A DNA stretch of 64,000 nucleotides from assembly GCA_016197225.1 (NCBI GenBank), contig JACPWC010000056.1:62001-126000 (forward strand), written 5' to 3'. Both the position numbers and the translations under genes were made by a program. The stretch is from Chloroflexota bacterium (GTDB lineage Bacteria; Chloroflexota; Anaerolineae; Anaerolineales; VGOW01). Every line of letters starts with the position of its first letter. Within the stretch, counting starts at the first letter, position 1. Below, piece after piece: positions 1 through 9,112 of the stretch. The notes under the pieces were generated by a model. That model was not told the DNA's origin. It ran no database searches and saw only the letters and a list, made by a program, of their open reading frames with translations.

Positions 1-689
1 TCGACATCAACACGCCAACGACCAGCTATTTCGAACACAACAAACTCGCCAAGCTCGATCACATTCTGGAAAAGCTGGGGAGGGGCGACGTGGCCCTGGT
101 GTCAGATGGCGGCCTCCCCGGAATCTCGGACCCGGGCTACGAATTAATCCGCGAAGCGATTGATCGTGGCTTCACCGTCACCCCAATCCCCGGGCCGTCG
201 GCGATTCTTTCGGCGCTGGTGGCCTCCGGCCTGCCCACCGATTCGTTCGTCTATCTCGGCTTTCTGCCGCGCAAGGCCGGCGATCGGGCGCGCCTTCTCG
301 CCGCCAACACCGCCGACCCGCGCACGCTGATCTTCTTCGAGACGCCGCACCGCCTGCTCGAGTCGCTGGCCGACCTTCAGCGCGAGTTGGGCGACCGGCG
401 GATTGCCGTGTGCCGTGAGCTGACCAAACTGCACGAGGAGATTTTTCGCGGCTCGGTCAGTGAGGCCTTCGCTCACTTCAACGCCAAAGAGGTTCGCGGC
501 GAGATCACGCTCGTCGTCAAAGGGCAAAAGAATGAAGCCCCGGCAGAAACCTGGGACGAGGCCCGCATCCGCGCCGCCCTGCGCGACCTGCTGGCGCTGG
601 GGCTGGAGCGTAAAGAGGCGGCCAAACAAATCGCCGCCCAAAGCAATTGGGAACGGCGGGAGGTTTATAAGATCGCGACAGAGTTGTAG
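1..689 (+). CDS. rsmI: 16S rRNA (cytidine-2'-O)-methyltransferase RsmI, 5' truncated
   Basis: The reading frame is open from base 3 to the TAG at 687-689 (228 visible residues), so the N-terminus lies outside the window. RsmI uses S-adenosylmethionine to 2'-O-methylate C1402 of 16S rRNA in the decoding centre. Visible family signatures of the tetrapyrrole-methylase fold are TTSYFEHNK near the edge, SDGGLPGISDPGYEL, and the IPGPSAILSALVASGLP segment. The C-terminal part (ERKEAAKQIAAQSNWERREVY) is the usual small helical RsmI tail. A sigma70-like promoter for the next gene begins 9 bases after the stop, so it is probably the end of its own transcription unit. The gene looks intact within the window. 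Confidence 0.93.
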   Translation, partial: DINTPTTSYFEHNKLAKLDHILEKLGRGDVALVSDGGLPGISDPGYELIREAIDRGFTVTPIPGPSAILSALVASGLPTDSFVYLGFLPRKAGDRARLLAANTADPRTLIFFETPHRLLESLADLQRELGDRRIAVCRELTKLHEEIFRGSVSEAFAHFNAKEVRGEITLVVKGQKNEAPAETWDEARIRAALRDLLALGLERKEAAKQIAAQSNWERREVYKIATEL

Positions 690-698
690 AAGGACAAT

Positions 699-727
699 TT
701 GACACATTGGGGAAGTAACTTTACACT
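699..727 (+). promoter_or_regulatory. sigma70-type promoter of the first Ser/Thr kinase
   Basis: TTGACA at 699-704 and TACACT at 722-727 are separated by exactly 17 bases. The -10 box lies 42 bases before the kinase start at 770. Both hexamers are near consensus, and the element sits just after the rsmI stop, so it probably drives the kinase gene. Confidence 0.7.
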
Positions 728-769
728 ACGCCTGCTATTTGACAGACAGGCGGCGCTTTCCCAATACTC

Positions 770-2800
770 ATGTCGAATCTCGTCGGTTCCACCTTAGGCT
801 CGCACCACATCCTCGAACAAATTGGCTTTGGCGGCATGGCCAGCGTTTACATCGCCTACCAGCCCGGCCTCGAGCGGATGGTGGCCATCAAAGTCCTGCC
901 AGAGCTTTATGCCCAGAACGCCAAGTTCATGGAGCGCTTTGCCCAGGAAGCCCGGATCATCGCCCGCCTCGAACACCCCAACATTATTCCCATCTTCGAT
1001 TTTGCCACGCACGACGGCCTGGCTTACCTGACCATGCGTTACGTGCAGGCCGGAACTGCCAAAGAGATTTTGAGCCGGGGGCCGCTCTCGCTGGCCGACG
1101 TTTCCAAAATCATCACCGACATTGCCAGCGCCCTCGATTACGCGCACGCTCAGGGCGTGATTCACCGCGACGTGAAACCGGCCAACATTCTGGTAGACAA
1201 GACCGGCCACGCCTACCTCACCGATTTTGGCATTGCCAAACTCCTCGAAGCCACCGCCGACCTGACCAGCACCGGCTCTTCAATGGGCACCCCGGCTTAC
1301 ATGGCTCCCGAGCAAACGCTCAATCAACTCATCACCCCGCAAACCGATGTGTACTCGCTGGGCGTGATGCTCTACGAAATGGTGACCGGGCATTTGCCAT
1401 TCGACTCCGAGACTCCGATGGCCACGGCTCTGATGCACGTCAACACCTCTGCGCCGTCCATCCGCCACTTCAACCCCGGCCTGCCCCCCGCCCTCGAAGC
1501 CATGATCGAAAAGGCGCTGGCCAAGGAGCCTGGCGACCGCTATGCGACGGCAGGTCAACTGGCGCAAGCCTTCAACGCTGTGGTGGCGGCTACTGCCAGC
1601 GCGGCCACCGAGGGCGCGGTCAGCACCGCCAGCGACACAGCCTCGTCCACCAAACCGCCGCATCAACTGATCAAACTGGCCGCAGAGGCGGCGGCGGACA
1701 AACATGCCGAAGAAGTGACGAACCAGGTGCGTGAGATCGTGCGCCGCAAGCAATTGGCGGCGCAACAAAAACGGTTCGTACAGTTCCTGCCCTGGGCCGT
1801 CGGCGTGCTGGTGATTCTTGTGCTGGGGGCCAATCTCTTCCAGGCTCGGAGTGATGCTGAACAGGTGCGGATTCAGGCCGCGCAAACCAGCACTGCCGCC
1901 ATTGCCGAGTTGCTCAACGAAGTCAAGGTAGCCCAAACTGCCGCCGCCCGTGACAGCGACCCCGGTGCGCGTGGCACAGCTAACGCTCTGGAGACGCGCG
2001 CGGCGCTCGAAGGTGTGGCCGCCGTGGCTGTTATTCCCTCATCAACATTCACTCCCACCTTCACCGCCACCCCCACCGCCACTCTGACGGCCACCCGCAC
2101 CCTCCGCCCGCCGAACACAATCACTCCGGTTCCCAGCCCGACGACCACCCTGGCCTTTTCTCTGGGAGCCATTCCCACCGCCGGGCCGGACGAGGCCGGG
2201 ATCGTGCGCGGGCAGGTTGTCTATCAGAGTGCGCCTGTCGCCAATGCCAGAGTCATTCTTCGCCAAACATCCACCGGCGTTGAATTTGGCACGGCCATCA
2301 CCGATGCCAACGGGCAGTTTTTGTTTCAAAAAGTGCCGCCCGGCAGTTGGGTGATCACCGCCACCGCCAACGACGGCCTGACCAGCATGTTCTATGGCGG
2401 CTATCAGATTGGGCCGGGCTGCGATTTCTTCATTGGTCGCGCCAGCTTCACCCGAACGTTCGGCACCGGCAAGCTGGAGGATGCTAACTTGATCTTATGC
2501 ATGGTTCGGATCGGCGGCTTCGACATTACCACGCCTGCGGCAGGCAGTATCTTCCCCGGTTTGATAGTCTCGTGGAACGCGGTGGAAGGCGCGACCAACT
2601 ACGATATCGGCGTGCAAGACATCACCGATCCGTTCCAGCCGCCTCTGGCCGAAGACCATTTGGTTCAGCCATTCTTCGATTTCACCACGAAGCTCGGCGG
2701 CGATCCCACTATCTCCGGCCACTGCTATCAAATCCGCGTGATGGCCTTCGGCGGCAACGGCCCGATTACGACGACGACGACGCAGGCTTGCCGGCAGTAA
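770..2800 (+). CDS. Transmembrane serine/threonine protein kinase with extracellular carboxypeptidase-regulatory-like domain
   Basis: A 676-aa membrane receptor kinase. The cytoplasmic kinase domain (about 12-270) has the glycine loop GFGGMASVY, catalytic Lys41, the HRDVKPAN loop (Asp134), DFG at 152-154 and the APE motif at 179-181, so it should be active. A juxtamembrane segment rich in Ala/Glu precedes one membrane helix (about 338-357). Outside follow a Thr/Pro-rich stalk (about 425-465), a carboxypeptidase-regulatory-like beta-sandwich (about 480-545) and a C-terminal Ig/FN3-like domain. There are no PASTA repeats, so muropeptide sensing of the PknB kind is not indicated and the ligand is unknown. 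It is first of three paralogous kinase genes and has its own promoter. Confidence 0.9.
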   Translation: MSNLVGSTLGSHHILEQIGFGGMASVYIAYQPGLERMVAIKVLPELYAQNAKFMERFAQEARIIARLEHPNIIPIFDFATHDGLAYLTMRYVQAGTAKEILSRGPLSLADVSKIITDIASALDYAHAQGVIHRDVKPANILVDKTGHAYLTDFGIAKLLEATADLTSTGSSMGTPAYMAPEQTLNQLITPQTDVYSLGVMLYEMVTGHLPFDSETPMATALMHVNTSAPSIRHFNPGLPPALEAMIEKALAKEPGDRYATAGQLAQAFNAVVAATASAATEGAVSTASDTASSTKPPHQLIKLAAEAAADKHAEEVTNQVREIVRRKQLAAQQKRFVQFLPWAVGVLVILVLGANLFQARSDAEQVRIQAAQTSTAAIAELLNEVKVAQTAAARDSDPGARGTANALETRAALEGVAAVAVIPSSTFTPTFTATPTATLTATRTLRPPNTITPVPSPTTTLAFSLGAIPTAGPDEAGIVRGQVVYQSAPVANARVILRQTSTGVEFGTAITDANGQFLFQKVPPGSWVITATANDGLTSMFYGGYQIGPGCDFFIGRASFTRTFGTGKLEDANLILCMVRIGGFDITTPAAGSIFPGLIVSWNAVEGATNYDIGVQDITDPFQPPLAEDHLVQPFFDFTTKLGGDPTISGHCYQIRVMAFGGNGPITTTTTQACRQ

Positions 2801-2866
2801 CCCTCAAAGTTTCCCGTTTCACTCCGAATTCATCCCCTCTGAGTCCTTATCCCCCTTATTTGGGAA

Positions 2867-2908
2867 TTGACTCACGCCATAACTGAACTTAGACTACGCT
2901 TCAGTTAT
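2867..2908 (+). promoter_or_regulatory. Promoter of second kinase with palindrome over the -10 box
   Basis: TTGACT (2867-2872) and TAGACT (2890-2895) are 17 bases apart, with the -10 ending 41 bases before the start at 2937. A perfect 9-bp inverted repeat, ATAACTGAA (2879-2887) and TTCAGTTAT (2900-2908), straddles the -10 box. It could be an operator or an early-transcript hairpin; which of the two is inference. Confidence 0.55.
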
Positions 2909-2936
2909 TCAATCCTTCCCGATCACTGGACAATTC

Positions 2937-5510
2937 ATGGCGGATCTCATCGGCACTACTCTCGGCTCCTATCGTGTTCTTGAACAAATCGGTCTTGGGG
3001 GGATGGCAACAGTCTACAAAGCCTACCAGCCCGGCGTGGATCGGCTCGTCGCCCTCAAAATCCTGCCATCGCATTACGCCCAAGACCCGCTCTTCGTCCA
3101 GCGCTTCGAGCGAGAAGCCCGTGTCATCGCCAGCCTCGAACATCCCGGCATCATCCCCATCTATGACTTCGGCGCACAAGATGGCGTCTCCTACCTCGTC
3201 ATGCGCTACCTGCAGGCCGGGACAGTTAAAGACATCCTGGGGCGCGGACGGTTGCCCCTGGCCGATGCGGCCAAACTTATCAGCGAAATCGCCGCCGCGC
3301 TGGATTACGCTCACTCGCAGGGCATCATCCATCGCGACGTGAAGCCCAGCAACATTTTGGTAGACAAGCAGGGCAATGCTTATCTCACCGATTTCGGCAT
3401 CGCCAAAGTGTTGGAGGGCACGTCGGAACTCACTGGCTCGGCCATGCTCGGCACGCCGGCCTACATGGCTCCTGAGCAGACTCTCAGCAAGCCGGTGACG
3501 CCGCAGACCGACGTGTACTCGCTCGGCGTGATGCTCTACGAAATGGCAACGGGGAAACCGCCGTTTGAAGCCGAAACGCCGCTGGCCGTCGCCCTGATGC
3601 ACATCAACGAGTCACTGCCTCTGCCGCGCCAGGTCAACCCCGAACTGCCCGAAGCTGTCGAGTTGGTGATTCTGAAGGCATTGGCGAAAGACCCGGCTGA
3701 TCGTTACCAATCGGCAGGTGAACTGGCGCAAGCCTTCACCACAGCCACAAATGCGTCAGAGGCGGAAGCCGCCCCAACCCATCTGATCAAATTGGCCGAA
3801 GAAGCCGCAGAAGGCAAGGGTGAAGAACACGTCACCCATGCCGTCCGCGCCGAAGTGCGGCGGCAAGAAAGCACGGAGCGGCGACAACGCCTAATGCAGT
3901 GGTTACCGATCGCCGCCGGTGTCGTCGTGGTGGTGGCGTTGATTGCCGGGCTGGCCTTCTCCTTTCGACAAACCAATGCCACCCAGGCGCGGACCGGGCA
4001 AACCGCCACCGCCGGGGCGCAAGTGGCGCTGAACATGACGGCTCTTGCCAACCGTCCCACCCGAACGCCGGCACCGACCAGCACCCTCGACCTGGCTGCC
4101 GGGGCGACTCTGCTCGCCGCCCAAACTCAGACTCAGCAAGTTATTGCCCAGACCACGCAATCGGCGCAAGAGACCCTCATCGCCAGCACGCCCTACCCCA
4201 CCTTCCGCATCCGGCTTGCCGATGAGTCCGGCGAACCAATCACCGTGATGGGGTCGGTGACAGTGAGTTGCGGCGAAGGGGCAACCGCCACGAATGAAGT
4301 GAACGAACAGGGTGAAGCAACCTTTAATTTTGGCGAGATCACGCGTTCGTGCCGCGCGGCAACAGTGAACGCCAGAGCACAAGGCTATCAGCCCACCACC
4401 TCAGAAATTGCCAGTCTGACGCCGGGCGAGAACACGCTGACCCTCACCCTCAAACGCGACCCGTTCGGTATCCTGCCCTCCGAGGCCTGCGGCAAAGGCG
4501 AGACGCTGGTGTTTGTGGATGATTTTCAGAGCGAGGGGTTGGAGAAGTGGAGTGGCGAAAAAACAGCGTGGGAGATACAAGAATCGCCAGATGGCAACCG
4601 CATACTTTTCAACGATAACCAGGATGGCCTCGTTGCTCATCAGGAAGCATTATTCGTCAGCAAGGGTTTTAGCAATGTCCATGTTAGGTTTCGATTCAAG
4701 AACGGTGACGGAGTTACTGTAACGTTAATTAATTTACATGGCGATGGGCCACCAAAAGAGTTCGAGCTGCCTACAAGAGGCTATCAACTTAACTTCCATG
4801 GACTTGGCGGCGGGTTTAGGAAAATCATTGTTGGCACAAATGCCGCTTCTATTCCCCCGATACCTTTCTCCCCAGTGAATGTAAACTGGCATATAGTGGA
4901 TATGATGGACACAGACGGCTACATCAAACTTTATTTGGATAACATTTTCCAATTTGATTACCGAGACAGATCACCCCTATGGTCGGGGATTCTGTCGCTT
5001 GATGGCGGCAGATTGGACGATGTGATTATTTGCGGCTTGCCTGACTCAAAATCGCCAACCACCCCAACCACCATCCGCACAGCTTCAACTCCCTCAAAGC
5101 CGGTCACGCCCGCGCCGACGTTTACGCCAACGCCAATCACGACCTACGTGCAATTGGATCCCCCGGGATGCACCCAAACAACGGTGCTGGCCGGACGAAT
5201 CATTTTTGGCTTTGGGGCAGGAGGCTCTCCCGGACAAGAGAAGGAGTCGGTGATCGCCGATATCGGTGACACCGCCGCCGTGATCACCGTCAACGATCAG
5301 CCCACCACGCCATTGTCAGTAGACCCTTTTGGAAATTCGCTGGATAGTCGAGGCCGAACTATTGAGATTCAAGGGGATCAGAGACAATGGCATCATGCTA
5401 CTTACACCCAGACTCTTCTCGAGCTGGGAACTTATACTGTCGTTGGTATATGGGTGCGCAATGATCAAATTGAACGCCGTGGTTGCACCTTGACGGTGAT
5501 CGCGCCATAG
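2937..5510 (+). CDS. Transmembrane serine/threonine protein kinase with LamG-like outer domain
   Basis: An 857-aa paralogue of the preceding kinase. The kinase domain (about 12-270) keeps the glycine loop GLGGMATVY, Lys41, HRDVKPSN (Asp134), DFG 152-154 and the APE motif, so activity is expected. The juxtamembrane stretch EEAAEGKGEEH is shared with the third kinase. One membrane helix lies at about 323-345. The outer part has a Thr/Pro stalk, a Gln/Thr-rich helical stretch (QTQTQQVIAQTTQSAQETL), a small beta domain with two Cys, then a concanavalin/LamG-like sandwich (about 525-705, containing DDFQSEGLEKWSG), a second TP linker and a final beta domain. Ligand unknown. The third kinase starts 22 bases downstream, so the two are probably co-transcribed. 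Confidence 0.9.
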   Translation: MADLIGTTLGSYRVLEQIGLGGMATVYKAYQPGVDRLVALKILPSHYAQDPLFVQRFEREARVIASLEHPGIIPIYDFGAQDGVSYLVMRYLQAGTVKDILGRGRLPLADAAKLISEIAAALDYAHSQGIIHRDVKPSNILVDKQGNAYLTDFGIAKVLEGTSELTGSAMLGTPAYMAPEQTLSKPVTPQTDVYSLGVMLYEMATGKPPFEAETPLAVALMHINESLPLPRQVNPELPEAVELVILKALAKDPADRYQSAGELAQAFTTATNASEAEAAPTHLIKLAEEAAEGKGEEHVTHAVRAEVRRQESTERRQRLMQWLPIAAGVVVVVALIAGLAFSFRQTNATQARTGQTATAGAQVALNMTALANRPTRTPAPTSTLDLAAGATLLAAQTQTQQVIAQTTQSAQETLIASTPYPTFRIRLADESGEPITVMGSVTVSCGEGATATNEVNEQGEATFNFGEITRSCRAATVNARAQGYQPTTSEIASLTPGENTLTLTLKRDPFGILPSEACGKGETLVFVDDFQSEGLEKWSGEKTAWEIQESPDGNRILFNDNQDGLVAHQEALFVSKGFSNVHVRFRFKNGDGVTVTLINLHGDGPPKEFELPTRGYQLNFHGLGGGFRKIIVGTNAASIPPIPFSPVNVNWHIVDMMDTDGYIKLYLDNIFQFDYRDRSPLWSGILSLDGGRLDDVIICGLPDSKSPTTPTTIRTASTPSKPVTPAPTFTPTPITTYVQLDPPGCTQTTVLAGRIIFGFGAGGSPGQEKESVIADIGDTAAVITVNDQPTTPLSVDPFGNSLDSRGRTIEIQGDQRQWHHATYTQTLLELGTYTVVGIWVRNDQIERRGCTLTVIAP

Positions 5511-5532
5511 AAAACATACAGACAAACACACT

Positions 5533-7305
5533 ATGCCCAACCTCATCGGCTCTACCCTCGGCCCCTATCGCATCCTTGAACAAATCGGACTCGGCGGCAT
5601 GGCCACGGTTTATAAAGCCTACCAGCCCGGCACCGAGCGGCTGGTGGCCTTGAAGGTCATGCCTGATCACTACGCTCACAACCCGCACTTCGTCCAGCGC
5701 TTCGAGCAGGAAGCCCGCATCATCGCCAAACTCGAACACCGCAACATCGTCCCCGTTTTCGACTTCGGGACGCAAGACGGAACGACCTACCTTGTCATGC
5801 GCTACTTGCAAGCCGGAACCGTGAAGGACATTTTAGAGCGCGGCGCACTCTCCCTGGCCGACGCCGCGAAAATTATCGGCGACGTGGCCGCTGCGCTAGG
5901 CTATGCCCACGAGCAAGGCATCATTCACCGCGACGTGAAGCCGAGCAACATTCTGGTGGACAAAGATGGCAATGCCTATCTGATGGACTTCGGCATCGCC
6001 AAAGTATTGGAAGGCACGGCTAACCTTACTGGTTCGGCCATGCTTGGCACGCCGGCCTACATGGCCCCGGAGCAAACCCTCAACCGCCCGGTGACGGCGC
6101 AAACGGACGTGTACTCGCTGGGCGTGATGCTTTACGAGATGGTGACCGGCAGGCAACCGTTTGAAGCCGAAACGCCCATGGCCGTTGCCCTGAAGCACGT
6201 GCACGACTCACTGCCGCCGCCGCGCCACCTCAAACCCGACCTGCCTGACGAAGTGGAGTTGGTGATTCTAAAGGCGCTGGCGAAAGACCCGGCTGACCGT
6301 TACCAATCGGCGGGCGACTTGGCCCGCGCCTTTTCCAACGCTGTGCAGGCGACAGCGACTACAACGACAGAAACGGGACTGACTGAACTAGCTGAAAGTG
6401 CAGCGCAAGGAAAAGGTGAGGAACATATCACCGGGGCGGTGCGGTCGCAGATACGGCGACAGGAAGCAACCGAACGGATCAAACGCCTCATGAGACGGGC
6501 GCCGCTTGCTGTTGGCGCGGTCGTATTATTTGCGTTGGCCTCGGGTCTTTTCTATTCAATGCAACAGGGCAACATTCGACAGACGCAGGCCGCCGCGACT
6601 GAAAAAGCCGTTGCCCAACTCATGGCCGAAGCCACGAGAATTGCCGGCTTGCCAACCGAGACGCCCGTCCCAACAGCAACGCTCGACCTTGACGCTATTG
6701 CAAAGACACAAACGGTTCAGACCCAGACTCAACAAGCCATTGAGCAAGCCACGCTGGCCGCCGTGCAAGCACGAGCTACTGCTTCTCAATCGGCGCTGGA
6801 GACCATCATCGCCCTGACGCCAACCGCCACGCCTCTGGTCACCGCAACACCGACGGTTGCGCCGACGCCGACGCTACGAGCCAACCTGACTGGAATCTGG
6901 AAAATATATGGCCGAGGCACAACCACCGGCTGCACTGACGCCGCGCCGCCGCCCATGCCCAACCAAACTGGTTCAAACAACAACGGCCCAAGTAATTTCC
7001 AATTGATCTACAATGTTGTACACTCCGGCGCGTCAATATCCGCCTCACCAAGTGTCTATTTGGGCCAGGCACTTAGCACTGGTCTGACTGGGAGTGTCAG
7101 CGGAGATACCGTATCATTCCAAATCATCAATTTGAGTAACAACTACCAGCCAAATATCACAGCTTTTTCTGGAACCTGGGGATACAATCCTGATCCTAAT
7201 ATTCCCCCAGAGGACGTCCTCATTGGCACATATTCCGGCGGTGACACCGCCGGTTATGGTTGCCAATACTCAGGCAGCTTCATCGTTTATTTTGGCGGCT
7301 CTTGA
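5533..7305 (+). CDS. Transmembrane serine/threonine protein kinase, third of a tandem set
   Basis: A 590-aa receptor-type kinase. Residues 1-270 are closely similar to the two upstream kinases: GLGGMATVY loop, Lys41, HRDVKPSN, a DFG loop preceded by Met instead of Thr (LMDFGIAK), and GTPAYMAPEQ. One membrane helix is at about 323-343. Outside come a Gln/Thr-rich helical stretch, a short TP stalk (TPTATPLVTATPTVAPTP) and a C-terminal beta-rich domain of about 140 residues with Cys near both ends. I do not recognise that last domain. It differs from the outer domains of the other two kinases, so the set probably reads three different signals through one kinase type. No PP2C phosphatase gene is visible nearby. 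Confidence 0.9.
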   Translation: MPNLIGSTLGPYRILEQIGLGGMATVYKAYQPGTERLVALKVMPDHYAHNPHFVQRFEQEARIIAKLEHRNIVPVFDFGTQDGTTYLVMRYLQAGTVKDILERGALSLADAAKIIGDVAAALGYAHEQGIIHRDVKPSNILVDKDGNAYLMDFGIAKVLEGTANLTGSAMLGTPAYMAPEQTLNRPVTAQTDVYSLGVMLYEMVTGRQPFEAETPMAVALKHVHDSLPPPRHLKPDLPDEVELVILKALAKDPADRYQSAGDLARAFSNAVQATATTTTETGLTELAESAAQGKGEEHITGAVRSQIRRQEATERIKRLMRRAPLAVGAVVLFALASGLFYSMQQGNIRQTQAAATEKAVAQLMAEATRIAGLPTETPVPTATLDLDAIAKTQTVQTQTQQAIEQATLAAVQARATASQSALETIIALTPTATPLVTATPTVAPTPTLRANLTGIWKIYGRGTTTGCTDAAPPPMPNQTGSNNNGPSNFQLIYNVVHSGASISASPSVYLGQALSTGLTGSVSGDTVSFQIINLSNNYQPNITAFSGTWGYNPDPNIPPEDVLIGTYSGGDTAGYGCQYSGSFIVYFGGS

Positions 7306-7342
7306 TGAGAGAAACTCGGCGTCAACGGATAGCCAGCGGATG

Positions 7343-7370
7343 AACGGATTTCAGGCCTGCAATCCGTTTT
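7343..7370 (+). terminator. Possible terminator after the kinase genes
   Basis: AACGGATT (7343-7350) and AATCCGTT (7361-7368) form an 8-bp stem with a loop holding CAGGCCTG, followed only by a short T run. It lies 38 bases after the kinase stop. It may equally be one of the short dispersed repeats of this genome (a GCGGATGAAC-type unit precedes it). Confidence 0.35.
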
Positions 7371-7432
7371 GCGAATCATCTGTTGACACCACAGCCAAAA
7401 CAAGAAGACCCTGAGGCTGGTAAAATGCTTCT

Positions 7433-8491
7433 ATGAACCTCGATAACCTTCATCACTTCAAACAACTTGATCCAGGCGGCATGCTCGCCCACATCGAAGG
7501 CCTGCCCGACCAGCTCGAGGCCGCCTGGGCGCACGCCCAAACCCTGCCCCTGCCCGACCTCTCCGGCGTGACCCAAATCGTGCTGTGCGGCATGGGCGGC
7601 TCGGCCATCGGCGGCTCGCTTGTTGCCGCCCTCGTCGCCAACGAATGTCGTTCGTCGTTCGTCGTTTGCCGAGATTACGATCTCCCCGCCTGGGCGACCG
7701 GCCCGCACACGCTTGTCATCGGCTCATCACACTCCGGCAACACCGAAGAGACGCTCTCCTGCTTCAAGCAGGCAATTGAGCGCAAAACAAAGTTGATGGC
7801 GATTACGGGTGGAGGAAAGATTGCGGAAATGTGCCGCGAGGCGGGCGGCACGATCTGGAAGTTCGATTACAAGAGCCAGCCCCGCGCCGCCGTCGGTTAC
7901 TCGTTGATGTTGCCTCTGGCCTTCTTCTCGCGCTCAGGCCTCATCGCCGACAAATCAGCGGACGTGGCCGGGGCGGTGGCCGCCATGCGTGAACAGCAAA
8001 AAAGCCTGCGTGCCGAGTCGCCGGTGGTGAATAACCCGGCCAAACGCATGGCAGGGCAATTGATGGATCGGTTTGCGCTGATTTTTGGGTCAGGCCTCAT
8101 GGCCCCGGTCGCCCGCCGCTGGAAGGGGCAAATTTCGGAGAACGCCAAAGCCTGGGGGCAGTTTGAGGAACTGCCGGAGATGAATCACAATAGCGTGGTC
8201 GGAATAACCAATCCCCAATTACTAATTACTAAATACATGGCGCTGTTTCTCGAAAGTGACTTCGACCACCCGCGCAACAAGCTTCGCTCCGAGACCACGC
8301 GGACTCTGTTCATGACCGCCGGCTACAACACCGACGTGATTCGCGGCCTTGGCCCGACGCCGCTGGCCCAACTCCTCACGGCTTTGCACTACGGCGACTA
8401 CGTCAGCTATTACCTGGCAATGGCTTACGAGACCGACCCGACGCCAATTGGGCCGATTGAGGTGTTGAAGGAACGGCTGGCGAGAGCCTGA
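7433..8491 (+). CDS. Bifunctional phosphoglucose/phosphomannose isomerase
   Basis: 352 aa, the usual length of the archaeal/Chloroflexota PGI/PMI family, which interconverts fructose-6-phosphate with glucose-6-phosphate and mannose-6-phosphate. The N-terminal SIS domain shows GMGGSAIGGS (about 53-62) and SSHSGNTEET (about 97-106). The C-terminal SIS domain has the active-site stretch EELPEMNHN. Two patches look like short-repeat DNA taken into the gene: 7641-7669 (GTCGTTC-type repeats, encoding RSSFVVC) and about 8202-8236 (two AATTACT heptamers, encoding PQLLITKY). The frame stays open through both. The role is cytosolic: glycolysis/gluconeogenesis and sugar-nucleotide precursor supply. Confidence 0.92.
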   Translation: MNLDNLHHFKQLDPGGMLAHIEGLPDQLEAAWAHAQTLPLPDLSGVTQIVLCGMGGSAIGGSLVAALVANECRSSFVVCRDYDLPAWATGPHTLVIGSSHSGNTEETLSCFKQAIERKTKLMAITGGGKIAEMCREAGGTIWKFDYKSQPRAAVGYSLMLPLAFFSRSGLIADKSADVAGAVAAMREQQKSLRAESPVVNNPAKRMAGQLMDRFALIFGSGLMAPVARRWKGQISENAKAWGQFEELPEMNHNSVVGITNPQLLITKYMALFLESDFDHPRNKLRSETTRTLFMTAGYNTDVIRGLGPTPLAQLLTALHYGDYVSYYLAMAYETDPTPIGPIEVLKERLARA

Positions 8492-8493
8492 CA

Positions 8494-8558
8494 GGATGAC
8501 AAGATGAAGGGGTGACAAGGTGATCCAAAGTGCGGCTTCACCTTGTCATCTTGTCACC
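8494..8558. repeat. Heptamer/octamer-type repeat forming an inverted repeat
   Basis: GATGACAAG/GGTGACAAG-like units on the left (8494-8523) are mirrored by TCACCTTGTCATCTTGTCACC-type units on the right (8538-8558). GGTGACAAGGTGA (8511-8523) pairs with the right arm. The right arm supplies the last codons (GDKMTR) and stop of the minus-strand gene ending at 8538. Confidence 0.7.
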
Positions 8559-8975
8559 AGCGCCCCGCCGCTTCAACTCCGCCAGCGCCCCCGTCCACGG
8601 CTTGCCAACCGTATTGCTCTTGGGCAGTTTGATCGTGTTGAGCCTGGCGGCAATCTCCGGCATCAACACGGCCAACTCGCCCCAATCGTTCAGCAACACG
8701 GCCTCGCGCACCTTTTTGGCGCTCACCTGCGCCCACGCCCACTGCATCCGAAACTGATCGGCCTTGAGCCAGTAATCGCGTTTCTCCCAGGCTTTCACCG
8801 ACGTGTCCACCGTCGCGTCAATCTGGCTGAGGGCCAGCGACAAGAACGCGGCCATGTCGCGGGCCTCGTCGTCAATCTGCTTCTTCGCCGCCAGCTCTCG
8901 AATCGCAATCAGCACCGCCTTGCTCAACTGCGTTCTCTGCTTCCCCGACCCATCTGTGTTGATAACCCGACTCAT
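8538..8975 (-). CDS. Conserved hypothetical protein (145 aa)
   Basis: The start at 8975 (MSRVINTDGSGKQR) is chosen because AGGAG lies 6 bases upstream; the longer upstream frame runs through repeat DNA. The protein is soluble and mostly helical, with the stretch VKAWEKRDYWLKADQFRMQWAW. From memory, similar short proteins occur in other Chloroflexota, but I know no function. There is no signal peptide, membrane segment or recognisable motif. The last residues (GDKMTR) are encoded inside a dispersed repeat, so the native C-terminus may have been replaced. It faces the isomerase gene convergently, with 46 bases between. Confidence 0.65.
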   Translation of the reverse strand: MSRVINTDGSGKQRTQLSKAVLIAIRELAAKKQIDDEARDMAAFLSLALSQIDATVDTSVKAWEKRDYWLKADQFRMQWAWAQVSAKKVREAVLLNDWGELAVLMPEIAARLNTIKLPKSNTVGKPWTGALAELKRRGAGDKMTR

Positions 8976-8993
8976 GAGGCTCCTAAAAAGATT

Positions 8994-9069
8994 GACCACC
9001 AAGACACGAAGGCGCCAAGTCACCAAATTTTTCTTTGTGGCTTTGCGCCCTTGTGGCTTCGTGGTTGAT
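8994..9069. repeat. Palindromic CACGAAG/CTTTGTG-type dispersed repeat
   Basis: The left arm (about 8994-9019, ACCAAGACACGAAGGCG) is an imperfect inverted match of the right arm (about 9032-9069, CTTTGCGCCC...GTGGCTTCGTGGT). It belongs to the same sequence family as the arms at 36506-36534 and 36922-37013, but with no gene between the arms. Confidence 0.65.
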
Positions 9070-9112
9070 TTTTGAACGGCGCGATTGTCACCGATTGCCA
9101 GGCGCCTGTCAA

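Noticed and set aside
739-1734. 331-aa plus-strand open frame overlapping the first kinase
   Set aside because: Different frame of the kinase gene; His/Arg/Pro-rich without motifs.
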